This document shows positions 34,366-43,181 of a DNA stretch of 64,000 bases, one piece after another (the stretch's first letter is position 1; every line of letters starts with the position of its first letter). This stretch comes from an uncultured Opitutaceae bacterium (GTDB lineage: Bacteria > Verrucomicrobiota > Verrucomicrobiia > Opitutales > Opitutaceae): positions 36,532-100,531 of the forward strand of contig CALFNN010000060.1 of NCBI GenBank assembly GCA_937902925.1, written 5' to 3'. Under the pieces are notes generated by a model, which did not search any database, was not told the origin of the DNA, and was given only the letters and a program-made list of their open reading frames with translations. Made by a program: the position numbers and the translations under genes.

Positions 34366-36855
34366 ATGAACAAAACATATAAAAAGTTCGCGCATGGCAG
34401 CGTCATGATCGCGTGCTTGGCCGGTCTGAACGGACCTTTGCTCGCGGAATCGGCGACGGATACGACCACACCGACAACCGAACCGGTCACCACCCTCGAG
34501 AAATTCACGGTCAGTGAGGTGCCGCTCGACGAGCAAATCCTTCCGACCGTCCGGCCGATCGGCAGCGTGCTCGGCGACGGCCGCAGCATTCTCGACACGC
34601 CCCGGGCAGTCACGAGCGTCAACAAGGCCTGGATGGACGACCGCCAGGTGAAGGACGCGATGGACTTCGGCCAGTTTTCACCGGGTGTCTACTCGGCGGC
34701 GCAATACGGCATCCCGGCCACACCGCAGATCCGCGGCGACCTCGGCGAACTCTACGTGGACGGCCAGCGCACGAATTTCAGCCGCAACAGCGTGTTTCCG
34801 AGCTTCAACGGCGTCGAGGCGCTCGACATCGTGAAAGGCCCCGGGTCGGCGGTCTACGGACCGCAGGGTGAAGGCCCGGGCGGCTACGTGAATCTCGTCA
34901 CCAAGGCGCCTTACTTCGACGCCCAGCACACGACGATCAGCACCACGTTTGGCTACTGGACGAGCGGGCGGTCGTATTGGAATCCGGAGGCGACGATCGA
35001 CACCGGTGGTCCGATCAACGACAAACTCGCCTATCGGACGAGCTATCTGGCGCGTTACGGCGACGGCTACTACATCAACCAGAAGAACGAGACGCAGGAC
35101 ATCTTCACGGCGTTGAGCTACCGGCCGAGCAAGACCGTGAGCCTCGACTGGTGGGGCCAGTTTTATTCGAGCCGGTTCAACGAGGTCACCGGCGCGAACC
35201 GCGTCACGCAGCAATTCATCGACAACGGCACCTACGTGGGCGGCAAGATCGCGGCCGGGCCCGATCCGTTTGGCGGCGGCGTGGTTGACGGCACCGATGC
35301 GACGCTGAACCCGGCGACCGCCTACACGGTGGAGCTGCCGGCCTACAAGGCGCTGCTGGGGTCGAACGACAGTGCGCGGGGCAAGCGCTTCCAGACCCAG
35401 CTCAAGGCCACGGCGGAAATCTCGCCGGACTTCAAGATCGTGAACCTCGTGTATTATGAGGATCGCAAGTCGCGCAAATACGAGACCTACGGTTACGACG
35501 AGTTCGTCCCGAAGGACCAGTCCTTCCAGGAGCGGCTCGAACTCCACAAGGATTTCAATTCGACCGGCATCGCCAACAAGGTCATCGCGGGCGGCGATTT
35601 TCGGTATTCGCGGCTGATCTCCTATCAGGATTTTACCAACGAGCCCTTCTTCGCTTACGATCTCTATCAGGATCTCTCGGGGGTATTTTATCCGGGGTAT
35701 ATCGCGCAGGGGAAGACGTTCGGCAGCGGGCTGCAGGTGCCCGGGCAGCCCGGTTACAGCGGCCAGATTTTCTTCAACACGGGCGGCAACCAGGACACCC
35801 ATATCTACGACTATGCGGCCTTCCTGCAGGACGAACTCGTGCTCTCGAAGAAGGCCTCGCTGATCGGGGGCCTGCGGTTCGACCGGATCGACGCCGACAC
35901 GGCGAGCCCGAGTCTGGTCGAGGTCTTCGACACCGAGACCGGCGCTTCCTTCAATCCCGGCATTCCGCTCGCGAAGGGGACGTTCTTCAAGGCCAGCGAC
36001 ACGGAGACCGATCCGTCTTACTTCGCCAGCCTGACGTTCAAGGCGAGCGAGACGCGTTCCTTTTATTTCACCTACAACCGGGTCTTTGCGATCACTGGAT
36101 CGGCCAACTTCGGCGGCGTGAACGTGGGCGCGGATTTCAGTGGCAGCGCCGCGACCTACCACGACGAACTGGTCCAATCGATCAAGGCCAAGGGCACGCT
36201 CTACGAGGCCGGCTACAAGGAGAGTTTCCTCAAGAACACGCTCTACTTCGCGAGCGCGCTGTTCCAGCAGACGCGGCTTCGTCCGCAGATCGTCGGCCCG
36301 GCGACGGTCGTGAAAACGAGCGGGCTCGAGCTGGAGGCGGTCTACCAGCCCAGCAAGAAATTCAGCATCAATGCGAACATGACCTATCAGGAAGCGACGG
36401 AGTTCGCGACGTTCCTCTACGAGCAGACGGGCAACTACCTCGACGGCTATCCGACCACGATCACGGTCGACGGCAAACCCGGCACGGGCAAAGGCAGCCC
36501 GAACTTCGGCGGTTATCCGCCGCCGCTCGGCAAGGTGCGCGCGGCCGGCGTGCCCGGCTTCATGGCGAACGCGTTCGCGACCTACGCGTTCACCCCCAAG
36601 TTCGGCATGGGTCTCGGGCCGCAAATCCAGGGTCGGCAGCACGCCAACCAGGAGGGCACGCTCAACATCCCGGTGCAGTTCCAGTGGGACGGTTTCGTCT
36701 ACTATCGGGAGAAACACTGGGACGTGCAGGTCAGCGTGAAGAACATTCTCAATGACCGGCTGCTCGACCCGATCGACGTCGGCTTCGCGGGCAACGACAC
36801 CGTTTATGTCCGCCCGCCGATCTCGGCGGCGGTCACATTCCGCTACAAACTCTGA
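34366..36855 (+). CDS. TonB-dependent outer-membrane receptor
   Basis: 829 residues from the ATG at 34366; signal peptide MNKTYKKFAHGSVMIACLAG with a cleavage region at LLAES. Then comes the plug domain (LEKFTVSEVPLDEQ as a TonB-box-like segment, RSILDTPRAVTSVNKAWMDD, FNGVEALDIVKGPGSAVYGP, GPGGYVNLVTKAPYFD) and a long barrel with alternating aromatic strands that ends VTFRYKL. The energy coupling and specificity are as in the siderophore/vitamin receptor family, but the neighbouring ABC system with an NMT1/THI5 lipoprotein suggests a heterocyclic ligand and not iron. The gene follows the ABC operon in the same direction, 140 bp downstream, and is closed by a strong terminator. Confidence 0.92.
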   Translation: MNKTYKKFAHGSVMIACLAGLNGPLLAESATDTTTPTTEPVTTLEKFTVSEVPLDEQILPTVRPIGSVLGDGRSILDTPRAVTSVNKAWMDDRQVKDAMDFGQFSPGVYSAAQYGIPATPQIRGDLGELYVDGQRTNFSRNSVFPSFNGVEALDIVKGPGSAVYGPQGEGPGGYVNLVTKAPYFDAQHTTISTTFGYWTSGRSYWNPEATIDTGGPINDKLAYRTSYLARYGDGYYINQKNETQDIFTALSYRPSKTVSLDWWGQFYSSRFNEVTGANRVTQQFIDNGTYVGGKIAAGPDPFGGGVVDGTDATLNPATAYTVELPAYKALLGSNDSARGKRFQTQLKATAEISPDFKIVNLVYYEDRKSRKYETYGYDEFVPKDQSFQERLELHKDFNSTGIANKVIAGGDFRYSRLISYQDFTNEPFFAYDLYQDLSGVFYPGYIAQGKTFGSGLQVPGQPGYSGQIFFNTGGNQDTHIYDYAAFLQDELVLSKKASLIGGLRFDRIDADTASPSLVEVFDTETGASFNPGIPLAKGTFFKASDTETDPSYFASLTFKASETRSFYFTYNRVFAITGSANFGGVNVGADFSGSAATYHDELVQSIKAKGTLYEAGYKESFLKNTLYFASALFQQTRLRPQIVGPATVVKTSGLELEAVYQPSKKFSINANMTYQEATEFATFLYEQTGNYLDGYPTTITVDGKPGTGKGSPNFGGYPPPLGKVRAAGVPGFMANAFATYAFTPKFGMGLGPQIQGRQHANQEGTLNIPVQFQWDGFVYYREKHWDVQVSVKNILNDRLLDPIDVGFAGNDTVYVRPPISAAVTFRYKL

Positions 36856-36880
36856 CCAGAACTACGAGCCCGTGTTCGCC

Positions 36881-36911
36881 ACGGCCGGCAGGCGTTCCGC
36901 CTGCCGGCCGT
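36881..36911. terminator. Strong bidirectional intrinsic terminator
   Basis: Perfect 14-bp stem (ACGGCCGGCAGGCG and its complement) with a 3-nt loop TTC, followed on the plus strand by TTAGTTT. It lies 26 bp after the TonB-receptor stop and directly abuts the stop of the convergent cytochrome gene, so it should stop transcripts from both sides. Confidence 0.85.
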
Positions 36912-37817
36912 TTAGTTTGTGCCCGTTGATGTCGCCGGCGCGGCCGTGACGAACGCGATCAACGCAGAGAGCTGCGCGTCGGTGTAGTGCGGGTGCGGCT
37001 CCATCGTCGCGGTCGGGATCAGCGCCTCTGGATCGCGCACGTATTTTTTGAAGAAGCCGGGATTCCAGCCGGCGATGGCCTGCACCACGGCGAACGGCTG
37101 CGCGCTCTTCGTGCCGCCGAAAGTCTGCGCGGGCCCCGCGTGACAACAGGCGCACGAGTTGATCCAGGTTTCCCGGCCCGCCGCCGAGGCTGGCGTCGGC
37201 GCCGCCCATAGGCCGGAAAAGATTCCGCGGAATCGGTCGGAAAAATTTGCGATCTCGAGGGTGGTCACGCCCCACGGTTTCTTATGCTCGACATCGAGCA
37301 CGCCGGCCACGGCCGGCTCGACGTTGGCGGAGACGGAGATGACATAAGGGGCGGGGTTGAATTTCAGGCCGGGCGGCGGCCACCGGTCCGGACCCAAACC
37401 GTTGATTTCAAGAACGAGAAACGGCCGGTAGCGCGCGATGAAGTCGTGTTTGAAAACCGACGCGTAGCCGTCGGCGCACGTGGCGAGAAGCGTGTCGGCG
37501 CCGGGTGCGCGCGGGAGTTGATTCCACAGCTCGGTCAGGAAGACCACCGTAACCTCCTGCTCGCCAGGAACGAATTCGCCAGTGAGCCGGAGCTTGGTCG
37601 TTGGCAGCGCGCGCAGGTCCTTCCACGTGGCGTAGCGGACTTCGCCCGCCGGCACGCCGGTGAGTTGGCCGGTCAACGCGAGGTCGTTGGGCGAGGTTCG
37701 CTCACGATGCAGCTCGAGGGCGGCGGCCGGAAGGATGAGAACAGTGAGCGCTCCGCATAGCATGACGCGGCGCCACCAGCGGTGCCCGTGGGGGGCGGGA
37801 CGAGAGCGTCCGCTCAT
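36912..37817 (-). CDS. Periplasmic c-type cytochrome with an N-terminal mopterin-like domain
   Basis: 301 residues from the ATG at 37817, chosen because it overlaps the RidA stop (ATGA). A signal/anchor (RRVMLCGALTVLILPAAALE) precedes a region like the sulfite-oxidase-type mopterin domain: VFLTELWNQLP, TLLATCADGYASVFKHDFI, RPFLVLEINGLGPDRWPPP. The second half is a class I cytochrome c: CACCH heme site near residue 225 (SCACCHAG), and TATMEPHPHY offering the axial Met. Such proteins carry electrons from periplasmic oxidation to the respiratory chain. Whether the first domain binds molybdopterin is unsure; the CADG Cys could be its ligand. Last gene of a minus-strand set with ridA, the permease and NUP genes. 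Confidence 0.82.
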   Translation of the reverse strand: MSGRSRPAPHGHRWWRRVMLCGALTVLILPAAALELHRERTSPNDLALTGQLTGVPAGEVRYATWKDLRALPTTKLRLTGEFVPGEQEVTVVFLTELWNQLPRAPGADTLLATCADGYASVFKHDFIARYRPFLVLEINGLGPDRWPPPGLKFNPAPYVISVSANVEPAVAGVLDVEHKKPWGVTTLEIANFSDRFRGIFSGLWAAPTPASAAGRETWINSCACCHAGPAQTFGGTKSAQPFAVVQAIAGWNPGFFKKYVRDPEALIPTATMEPHPHYTDAQLSALIAFVTAAPATSTGTN

Positions 37818-38209
37818 TTGACGGCGGTCACCTCGATCTCGACACAGCAGCCCGGTTTGGCGAGGCCCTTGACCGCGAGGAGCGTGCTGGCCGGCCGTGA
37901 TTCGCCGAAGTGGCGATTGCGCACGGCGGAGAATTTTTCGAAGTCCGCCATGTTGGTAAGATAGGTCTGCGCCCGGACGACGTGAGCGAAGGTCATCCCA
38001 GCTTCGGTGAGGATCGCACCGATGAGTTCGAAGATGAATTCCGTCTGCCGGACAGCATCGAACGGCGCGACGACGTTTCCGTTCGCATCGGTCGCGAGCT
38101 GGCCGGTCACAAACAACCAGGAGACGCCGCCGGCGTCGATTTTGACGGCCGGGCTGTAAGTGCCCCGCGAGGGCGGGTGGTTGGGTGGTGTGATGAGCGT
38201 TCGCGTCAT
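37814..38209 (-). CDS. RidA/YjgF-family protein
   Basis: 131 residues from the ATG at 38209. Family features: YSPAVKIDAGGVSWLFVTGQ, LIGAILTEAGMTFAHVVRAQTYLTNMADF, and HFGESRPASTLLAVKGLAKPGCCVEIEVTAV, where the catalytic-type Arg (ESRPAS) is conserved. RidA hydrolyses enamine/imine intermediates such as 2-aminoacrylate to keto acids and ammonia; RutC, a relative, acts in pyrimidine catabolism. Its stop overlaps the cytochrome start. A second family member is encoded at 44220. Placement in a nitrogen-heterocycle cluster fits detoxification of a reactive nitrogen intermediate. Confidence 0.9.
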   Translation of the reverse strand: MTRTLITPPNHPPSRGTYSPAVKIDAGGVSWLFVTGQLATDANGNVVAPFDAVRQTEFIFELIGAILTEAGMTFAHVVRAQTYLTNMADFEKFSAVRNRHFGESRPASTLLAVKGLAKPGCCVEIEVTAVK

Positions 38210-38352
38210 GGGGAATATCGCGGAAAAGCGCCGTGGAGAGGCACGGCGAAAGCGTTTCGAAAGCACCCGATATGCCAGTGGACGAACTACCCGCCGCGAT
38301 CCGGAGAAGCACCGGCCCGCCCGGATATCGCGGGCCGGGCGAACGCGCCTAC

Positions 38353-39690
38353 TCAGGCGCGGAACGGCCAGATTTTGAAAAACTCGAGGAAAAACACCGC
38401 GGCCACGATGTAGCCGACCGGCGTCATCTTTTTTGCTTCACCGAGTGCCATGGCGAGAAGCGCCGCGCAGATGAGGCCGATCCCGATGCCCTCGGCGATG
38501 CTGAAGGTGAGTGGAATCGCGAGGATCGTGAGCACGACGGGCGCAGCGACCTTGAAGTCCTTCATGTCGATCTCGACGATCGACTGCATCATGAAGACGC
38601 CGACGATGACCAGCGCGGGTGCGGTCGCGGCCGCCGGCACGATCAGGATCAGCGGCGTGAAAAACAGCGCGAGCAGCATCAAGATCGCGGTGGTGGTCGT
38701 GGTGAGTCCGGTGCGCCCGCCCGCCTCGACGCCGGAGGCCGACTCGATGTAACTGACGACGGTCGAGGTGCCGGACAGCGCGCTGAGAATGGTGGCGATG
38801 GAATCGGCCAGCAGGGCACGGCCGGCGCGCGGCAGGGTGCCATCCGGCCGGAGAAAACCGGCGCGCTTCGTCACGCCGATGAGCGTGCCGATGTTGTCGA
38901 ACATGTCGACGAGCAGCAGCGTGAGAATGAGCGGCAGAGCGTAGAAGAAGGCGTGGAGGTTGGAAAGAAAGTGGAAGGTGAGCTTCAGGAAGACCGGGGC
39001 GGCCGAGGCGGGCATCGCGACGAAGCTGGCGGGTAGTTGCGTCACCCGGGCGCCGCCGCCGGCCGGCACCACCAGCCCCGCCAGCGTCACCACCGCGATG
39101 CTCAGGACGATGGCGCCGGGCACGCGACGGGCGACCATGACGGCCGTCAACGCGATGCCGGTGAGGCACAGCGCAACGGGCCCGGAGGCGAAGTCGCCGG
39201 CGGTGACGAACGTGGCGGGGCTGGCGACGATCACGCCGCCGTTTTTCAACCCGATGAAGGCGATGAACAACCCGATCCCGCAGGTCACGGCGATCTTCAA
39301 GTGGTGGGGAATTGCCGCCATGATCTTTTCCCGCACGCCGGTGACCGAGAGCACGAGGAAGATCACGCCGTTGACGAATACCATGCCGAGGGCCTCCTCC
39401 CACGGCACGCCGCGGGCTCCGCAGATGGTGAACGTGAAAAAGGCGTTGATCCCCATGCCGGGCGCAAGGGCGATGGGATAATTCGTCAGCAGCGCCATCA
39501 GGAATGTGGCCACCGCGGCGGTGAGGGCGGTGACGGTCACGAGCGCGGGCTTGTCCATGCCTGTGTTCGCGAGGATCGAGGGATTGACGGCGAGAATGTA
39601 GGCCATCGCCGCAAACGTCGTGAGGCCGGCCTGAAGCTCGCGACCGACGGTGGTTTGGTGCTGGTCGAGTTTGAAGAGCCGTTGGAGCAT
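38353..39690 (-). CDS. AzgA-type NCS2 purine permease
   Basis: 445 residues from the ATG at 39690, with about 12-14 membrane segments. AzgA/GhxP hallmarks: GRELQAGLTTFAAMAYILAVNPSILA, LTNYPIALAPGMGINAFFTFT, GIGLFIAFIGLKNGGVI, VDMFDNIGTLIGVTKRAGFL and GTSTVVSYIESASGVEAGGRTGLT. Members import adenine, guanine or hypoxanthine with protons. It lies between the NUP-family gene (115 bp upstream) and ridA (143 bp downstream) on the same strand. Together with adenine deaminase it supports purine uptake, although related NCS2 proteins can carry other oxo-purines or pyrimidines. Confidence 0.93.
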   Translation of the reverse strand: MLQRLFKLDQHQTTVGRELQAGLTTFAAMAYILAVNPSILANTGMDKPALVTVTALTAAVATFLMALLTNYPIALAPGMGINAFFTFTICGARGVPWEEALGMVFVNGVIFLVLSVTGVREKIMAAIPHHLKIAVTCGIGLFIAFIGLKNGGVIVASPATFVTAGDFASGPVALCLTGIALTAVMVARRVPGAIVLSIAVVTLAGLVVPAGGGARVTQLPASFVAMPASAAPVFLKLTFHFLSNLHAFFYALPLILTLLLVDMFDNIGTLIGVTKRAGFLRPDGTLPRAGRALLADSIATILSALSGTSTVVSYIESASGVEAGGRTGLTTTTTAILMLLALFFTPLILIVPAAATAPALVIVGVFMMQSIVEIDMKDFKVAAPVVLTILAIPLTFSIAEGIGIGLICAALLAMALGEAKKMTPVGYIVAAVFFLEFFKIWPFRA

Positions 39691-39805
39691 GAACAAGTGG
39701 GGCGGGCGGGGAAGAGGCGCGGAGAAACGAGGCGAGATCCCCGGGGAGATCAAGAGGAACCATCCCGCGTGTTTGCGAGCCGGGGAGAGGATGGGCAGGC
39801 GGTTT

Positions 39806-40867
39806 TCATTTCGTGGCGGGGGCGGGCAGGGCGGTCGCGTAGCGGTCCCAATTCGTGATGAGCGCGTGCGCGACGCGGCTGCCGACGAGATAGGCCGCTT
39901 CGATCGCCGGGAGATAGGCGGGATACATGCCGTCGACGTCACCGTTCAGGCCATCGGCGGCGGTCGTGCCGGGCCATGGCTGGTCGAAATCGCTGGCGGT
40001 GCGGAGCACGAGGACACGCCGCGCGTCGACGCGACCGGCGCGTCCGAGATTGGTGAGCGCGCGGAGCGTGCCGCTATCCTCCATCGCGGTCGTGACATAG
40101 TTGGCGCGGCCGTCGGTGTGGTAGTTCACCCACCCGTTGGCCCAACGGCTGAGCAGCGCGCCAACCCAATAGGTCGACGACGCGAGATTCGCCCCGACGA
40201 GGACGGATGGCGGGCGCTGCGCGGCGGGAAAGCCCGTGTATTTCGCGCGGCGGCGGCGCATCGCTGCGGAATCCATGAGCGGAGCGTCGCGAGTGAGTTC
40301 GTAGGCCCAGCGAACAAGGCCGGGTTCGAGCGCGTAGACGATGCCGTCGGCGGGTTCGTCCGGCGTGCGCGGAGATTCGTAAGGACGATTTTTGCCGAGG
40401 GGAAATATTCCCGTCGGCCATTCGGCGGGGATTTCCCGCGCGTCGATTTCGTGGGCGAGGTTGCCATCGACTACCCAGTCGGCCCAGACTGCGCTGCCGA
40501 GCGAGCCATCGGCCGGGTCGATGCCGGCGATGCCCGCGATGAGCCAATAGGTCCGGGTGAGGTCGAAACGGGGATCGAGCCCGAGCGCCATGAGGGCGGC
40601 GGCGGCGTTGGTGTTGCCGACGCCGGTGAGCACCGCGACCAGCGAACCGTCGGCGTTCGCGCGCAGGTCGTGGAGGGCCGCGGGGAGCGGAAGCGTCCGG
40701 TCGAGATGCTCGCGCTCGATCCACAGCCGGCGTTCGCCGGGCGGGCCGGCGGTGGTGCCGGGATCGAACATCGTCACGATCACCACCTTCGGCTTGAGCA
40801 ACTCCGCGGCGTTGACGGCGGGGACGAGGCCGAGGCACGCGAGGGCGAAAAACAGTCGGGTGATCAT
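39806..40867 (-). CDS. Secreted NUP-family (purine nucleoside permease / phosphorylase-like) protein
   Basis: 353 residues. Signal peptide MITRLFFALACLGLVPAVNA is followed by PKVVIVTMFDPGTTAGPPGERRLWI and a nucleoside-phosphorylase-like core: LVAVLTGVGNTNAAAALMALG, YWLIAGIAGIDPADGSLGSAVWADWVVDG and NYVTTAMEDSGTLRALTNLG. The NUP family (PF06516) was first named as a purine nucleoside permease in fungi, but it has no membrane helices; in bacteria it is a secreted protein thought to bind or hydrolyse purine nucleosides. It heads a minus-strand set with the AzgA-type permease, which could import the freed base. Its exact role is unproven. Confidence 0.85.
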   Translation of the reverse strand: MITRLFFALACLGLVPAVNAAELLKPKVVIVTMFDPGTTAGPPGERRLWIEREHLDRTLPLPAALHDLRANADGSLVAVLTGVGNTNAAAALMALGLDPRFDLTRTYWLIAGIAGIDPADGSLGSAVWADWVVDGNLAHEIDAREIPAEWPTGIFPLGKNRPYESPRTPDEPADGIVYALEPGLVRWAYELTRDAPLMDSAAMRRRRAKYTGFPAAQRPPSVLVGANLASSTYWVGALLSRWANGWVNYHTDGRANYVTTAMEDSGTLRALTNLGRAGRVDARRVLVLRTASDFDQPWPGTTAADGLNGDVDGMYPAYLPAIEAAYLVGSRVAHALITNWDRYATALPAPATK

Positions 40868-40924
40868 GCGAAGTGCGTCATCGGCAAAGCACGGCTTGTG
40901 CCGAGGCGCCAAGGCCGCATCGTG

Positions 40925-41821
40925 ATGGCGGAAATGTCCAGTCCGAACCCGATGATCATCGACGCCCACGTGCACCTTTATCCGCCTGAAATCGCGGCCC
41001 AGCCCGCCGCTTGGGCGGCGACAGCCGGCGAACCGCGCTGGGCGGCGCTCTGCACGCGCCAGCGCAAGGACGGCCGGATGGTGCAGGGATTTCCGGCCAC
41101 GGACGAACTCCTGCGGGAGATGGATGCGGCGGGAGTCGCGCGGGCGGTGTTGCTCGGATGGTATTGGGAACGGCCGGAGACGTGCACCTGGCAGAACCGT
41201 TTTTTCGGGCGCTGTGTGCGGGCGCATCCCGACCGGTTTGTGGCGTTCGCCACGGTGCACCCTCGCGCCGGACACTGGCCCACGCTGCAGGAAATGCACC
41301 GGGCGCGCGATGAGGGGCTGATCGGGATCGGCGAGCTCTCCCCGCATGTGCAGGGCTACCCGCTTGACGATCCGGTTTTCCGGGAAGTGCTGACGCTGGC
41401 GGGCGACTGGAAGATGCCGGTCAACCTGCATGTGACCGATCCGGAGTCGCCGTCCTATCCGGGGCGCGTCGAGACGCCGCTGGGCGACTTCGTGCGGCTG
41501 GCGCGTGACTTTTCGCGCGTGAACTTCGTCCTCGCGCACTGGGGCGGTTTGCTGCCGCTGCGCGATCCCGCGGCGAATGCGTTGACGAATATTTTCTACG
41601 ACACGGCGGCTTCGCCGCTCATTTACGACGCCGGAATCTGGCGGCGGTTCAGCGAGGCGGTCGGCGCGGACCGCGTGCTGTTCGGCTCGGATTTTCCGCT
41701 GAATCTCCACCCGAAGCTGGAAGCCGGGCCGGGGATGAAGCGCCTGATTGCCGAAGCGCGTGCCGCCGGCGCGAGCGACGCCGTGATGAGCGGCAACACG
41801 GCGCGATTGCTCGGGTTGTAG
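40925..41821 (+). CDS. Amidohydrolase_2-family metal-dependent hydrolase
   Basis: 298 residues from the ATG at 40925. It is a TIM-barrel amidohydrolase_2 protein: MIIDAHVHLYPPE gives the first HxH, GELSPHVQGYPL, VNLHVTDPESPSYPG, NFVLAHWGGLLPL with the third His, and VLFGSDFPLNLHPK with the terminal Asp. Relatives decarboxylate or hydrolyse aromatic/heterocyclic acids (ACMSD, gamma-resorcylate decarboxylase) or lactones. It stands alone on the plus strand, divergent from the NUP gene by 57 bp, and convergent with the amidase. Substrate not assigned; the cluster suggests a ring-derived acid or amide. Confidence 0.9.
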   Translation: MAEMSSPNPMIIDAHVHLYPPEIAAQPAAWAATAGEPRWAALCTRQRKDGRMVQGFPATDELLREMDAAGVARAVLLGWYWERPETCTWQNRFFGRCVRAHPDRFVAFATVHPRAGHWPTLQEMHRARDEGLIGIGELSPHVQGYPLDDPVFREVLTLAGDWKMPVNLHVTDPESPSYPGRVETPLGDFVRLARDFSRVNFVLAHWGGLLPLRDPAANALTNIFYDTAASPLIYDAGIWRRFSEAVGADRVLFGSDFPLNLHPKLEAGPGMKRLIAEARAAGASDAVMSGNTARLLGL

Positions 41822-41855
41822 AAGCGACTTTGCGCCGCGAACGGGGCGCCGGCCG

Positions 41856-43094
41856 TCAGCGGGTGAGCGCCCAGTTCACGGCGGGGCTCGGCGCGTCGTT
41901 GACGACGATCTGGAGCCCGGTGCTTAAACCCGAGGGAAGGGCGGTGGGAATCGTGAGCACGGGAAGTCCGCCGATGCTGGCGGGCGTCGTGAGAGCGAGC
42001 AGCCGCGCGCGGTTCTCGGGCGTGCATTCCGCCTTGGTCAACGCCGGGCAGGGCGTCGCCGGCAGGACGAGAAAATCATAGGTCAGGAAAAACTGGGTCC
42101 AAAGCAGCCGCAGCGTCGTGACGCCAAGCTGGGCGCTATCGAACTGGCGCGGCGTGAGCGAGTGGACGCGGTTGAGGCGTTCCCAGACGACGGGACCATA
42201 ACGCTCCCGATGGCGGGCGGCCCAGGGCTCGTGAACCGACCATGCTTCGCGGGCCGCGATGACGTTGTAGGTTTCGAGGGCCGGGGCGAACCCGTGAAGC
42301 AGGTCGGCGCGCACGGTGGATTCAGCTGGCGGGGCGAATCGCGCGGCCGCGTCCCGACAGGCGGCGGCGACGGCGGAATCGAGACCGGGCATCTCGAGAT
42401 AACAACCCCGCGGCTCGCGCTGGCTGGAGCGAAGGCCGACCAGCGCGCCGAGCACGAGGCGCATGTCCACGGCGTTCGCGGTGAACCAGCCCGCGGTGTC
42501 GAAGCTGGGCGCGAGGGGAAAGGCGTCGGCAATCCATGGATGCCGCGGCGCCATCCGGAATCCGAAGAGCCCGCAAAACGCGGCCGGCACGCGCACGGAT
42601 CCGCCGGTATCGCTGCCGAGCGCGAGGGGCGCGATCCCGGCGGCGACCACGGCGGCGGAGCCGCTGCTCGAGCCGCCGGTCGTGCGACCGGGAAAATGCG
42701 GATGCTCGCAGTCGCCGAAGTGCGGGTTTTCGCCGGTGATGCCGTAGGCGAATTCGTGGAGGTGCGTCTTGCCGGCGAGGACGGCGCCAGCGGCGGAAAG
42801 GGCGGCGAGGAACGCGCCGTCCCGGGGCGGGGTGGGCCGGACCTCGGGGAGGAACGTCGAGCCAGCCAGGGTCGGTGTGCCGGCGGCGTCGAAAAGGTCC
42901 TTGGCAAAAAACGGGACGCCGCCGAGCGCCGCGGCCCGATTGGCGGCGGCAAAGCGCGCCGTGAGTTCGGCCTCGGCGGGCAGCCGGGCGATGACCGCAC
43001 GCTGTTGGGCCGGGGAGAGGCGCGTGCGGGCCCGGTGCCGGAGCTCGCGGGCGGCGCGGGCCGGGGAGAGTTCGCGCCATTCGGCAATGGTCAT
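41856..43094 (-). CDS. Amidase-signature-family hydrolase
   Basis: 412 residues. The Ser-cisSer-Lys triad is visible: Lys in [15 protein letters not shown], the cis-Ser in [15 protein letters not shown] and the nucleophile Ser in [22 protein letters not shown]. The family hydrolyses amides and related C-N bonds; relatives include ureidomalonase, allophanate hydrolase and aminoacyl amidases. The gene is shorter than GatA (about 480-500 residues) and has no gatC or gatB near it, so it is a catabolic amidase and not the transamidation subunit. It is divergent from the second NMT1/THI5 binding protein, 87 bp away. Confidence 0.9.
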   Translation of the reverse strand: MTIAEWRELSPARAARELRHRARTRLSPAQQRAVIARLPAEAELTARFAAANRAAALGGVPFFAKDLFDAAGTPTLAGSTFLPEVRPTPPRDGAFLAALSAAGAVLAGKTHLHEFAYGITGENPHFGDCEHPHFPGRTTGGSSSGSAAVVAAGIAPLALGSDTGGSVRVPAAFCGLFGFRMAPRHPWIADAFPLAPSFDTAGWFTANAVDMRLVLGALVGLRSSQREPRGCYLEMPGLDSAVAAACRDAAARFAPPAESTVRADLLHGFAPALETYNVIAAREAWSVHEPWAARHRERYGPVVWERLNRVHSLTPRQFDSAQLGVTTLRLLWTQFFLTYDFLVLPATPCPALTKAECTPENRARLLALTTPASIGGLPVLTIPTALPSGLSTGLQIVVNDAPSPAVNWALTR

Positions 43095-43181
43095 GACGAA
43101 GGCTTCGCAGGTGGACGGCTATGACGCAACCTTGCGCGGTTGTGGCTCGCCCGCCCGCCCGTTAAATTACAGCGTGCGGCC

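Noticed and set aside
39739..39752. Short GC palindrome upstream of the AzgA-type permease as purine riboswitch part
   Set aside because: The conserved purine-riboswitch junction bases are not present in the 115-bp leader.
41856..43094. GatA subunit of the tRNA amidotransferase
   Set aside because: Too short and no gatB or gatC nearby; a catabolic amidase fits better.
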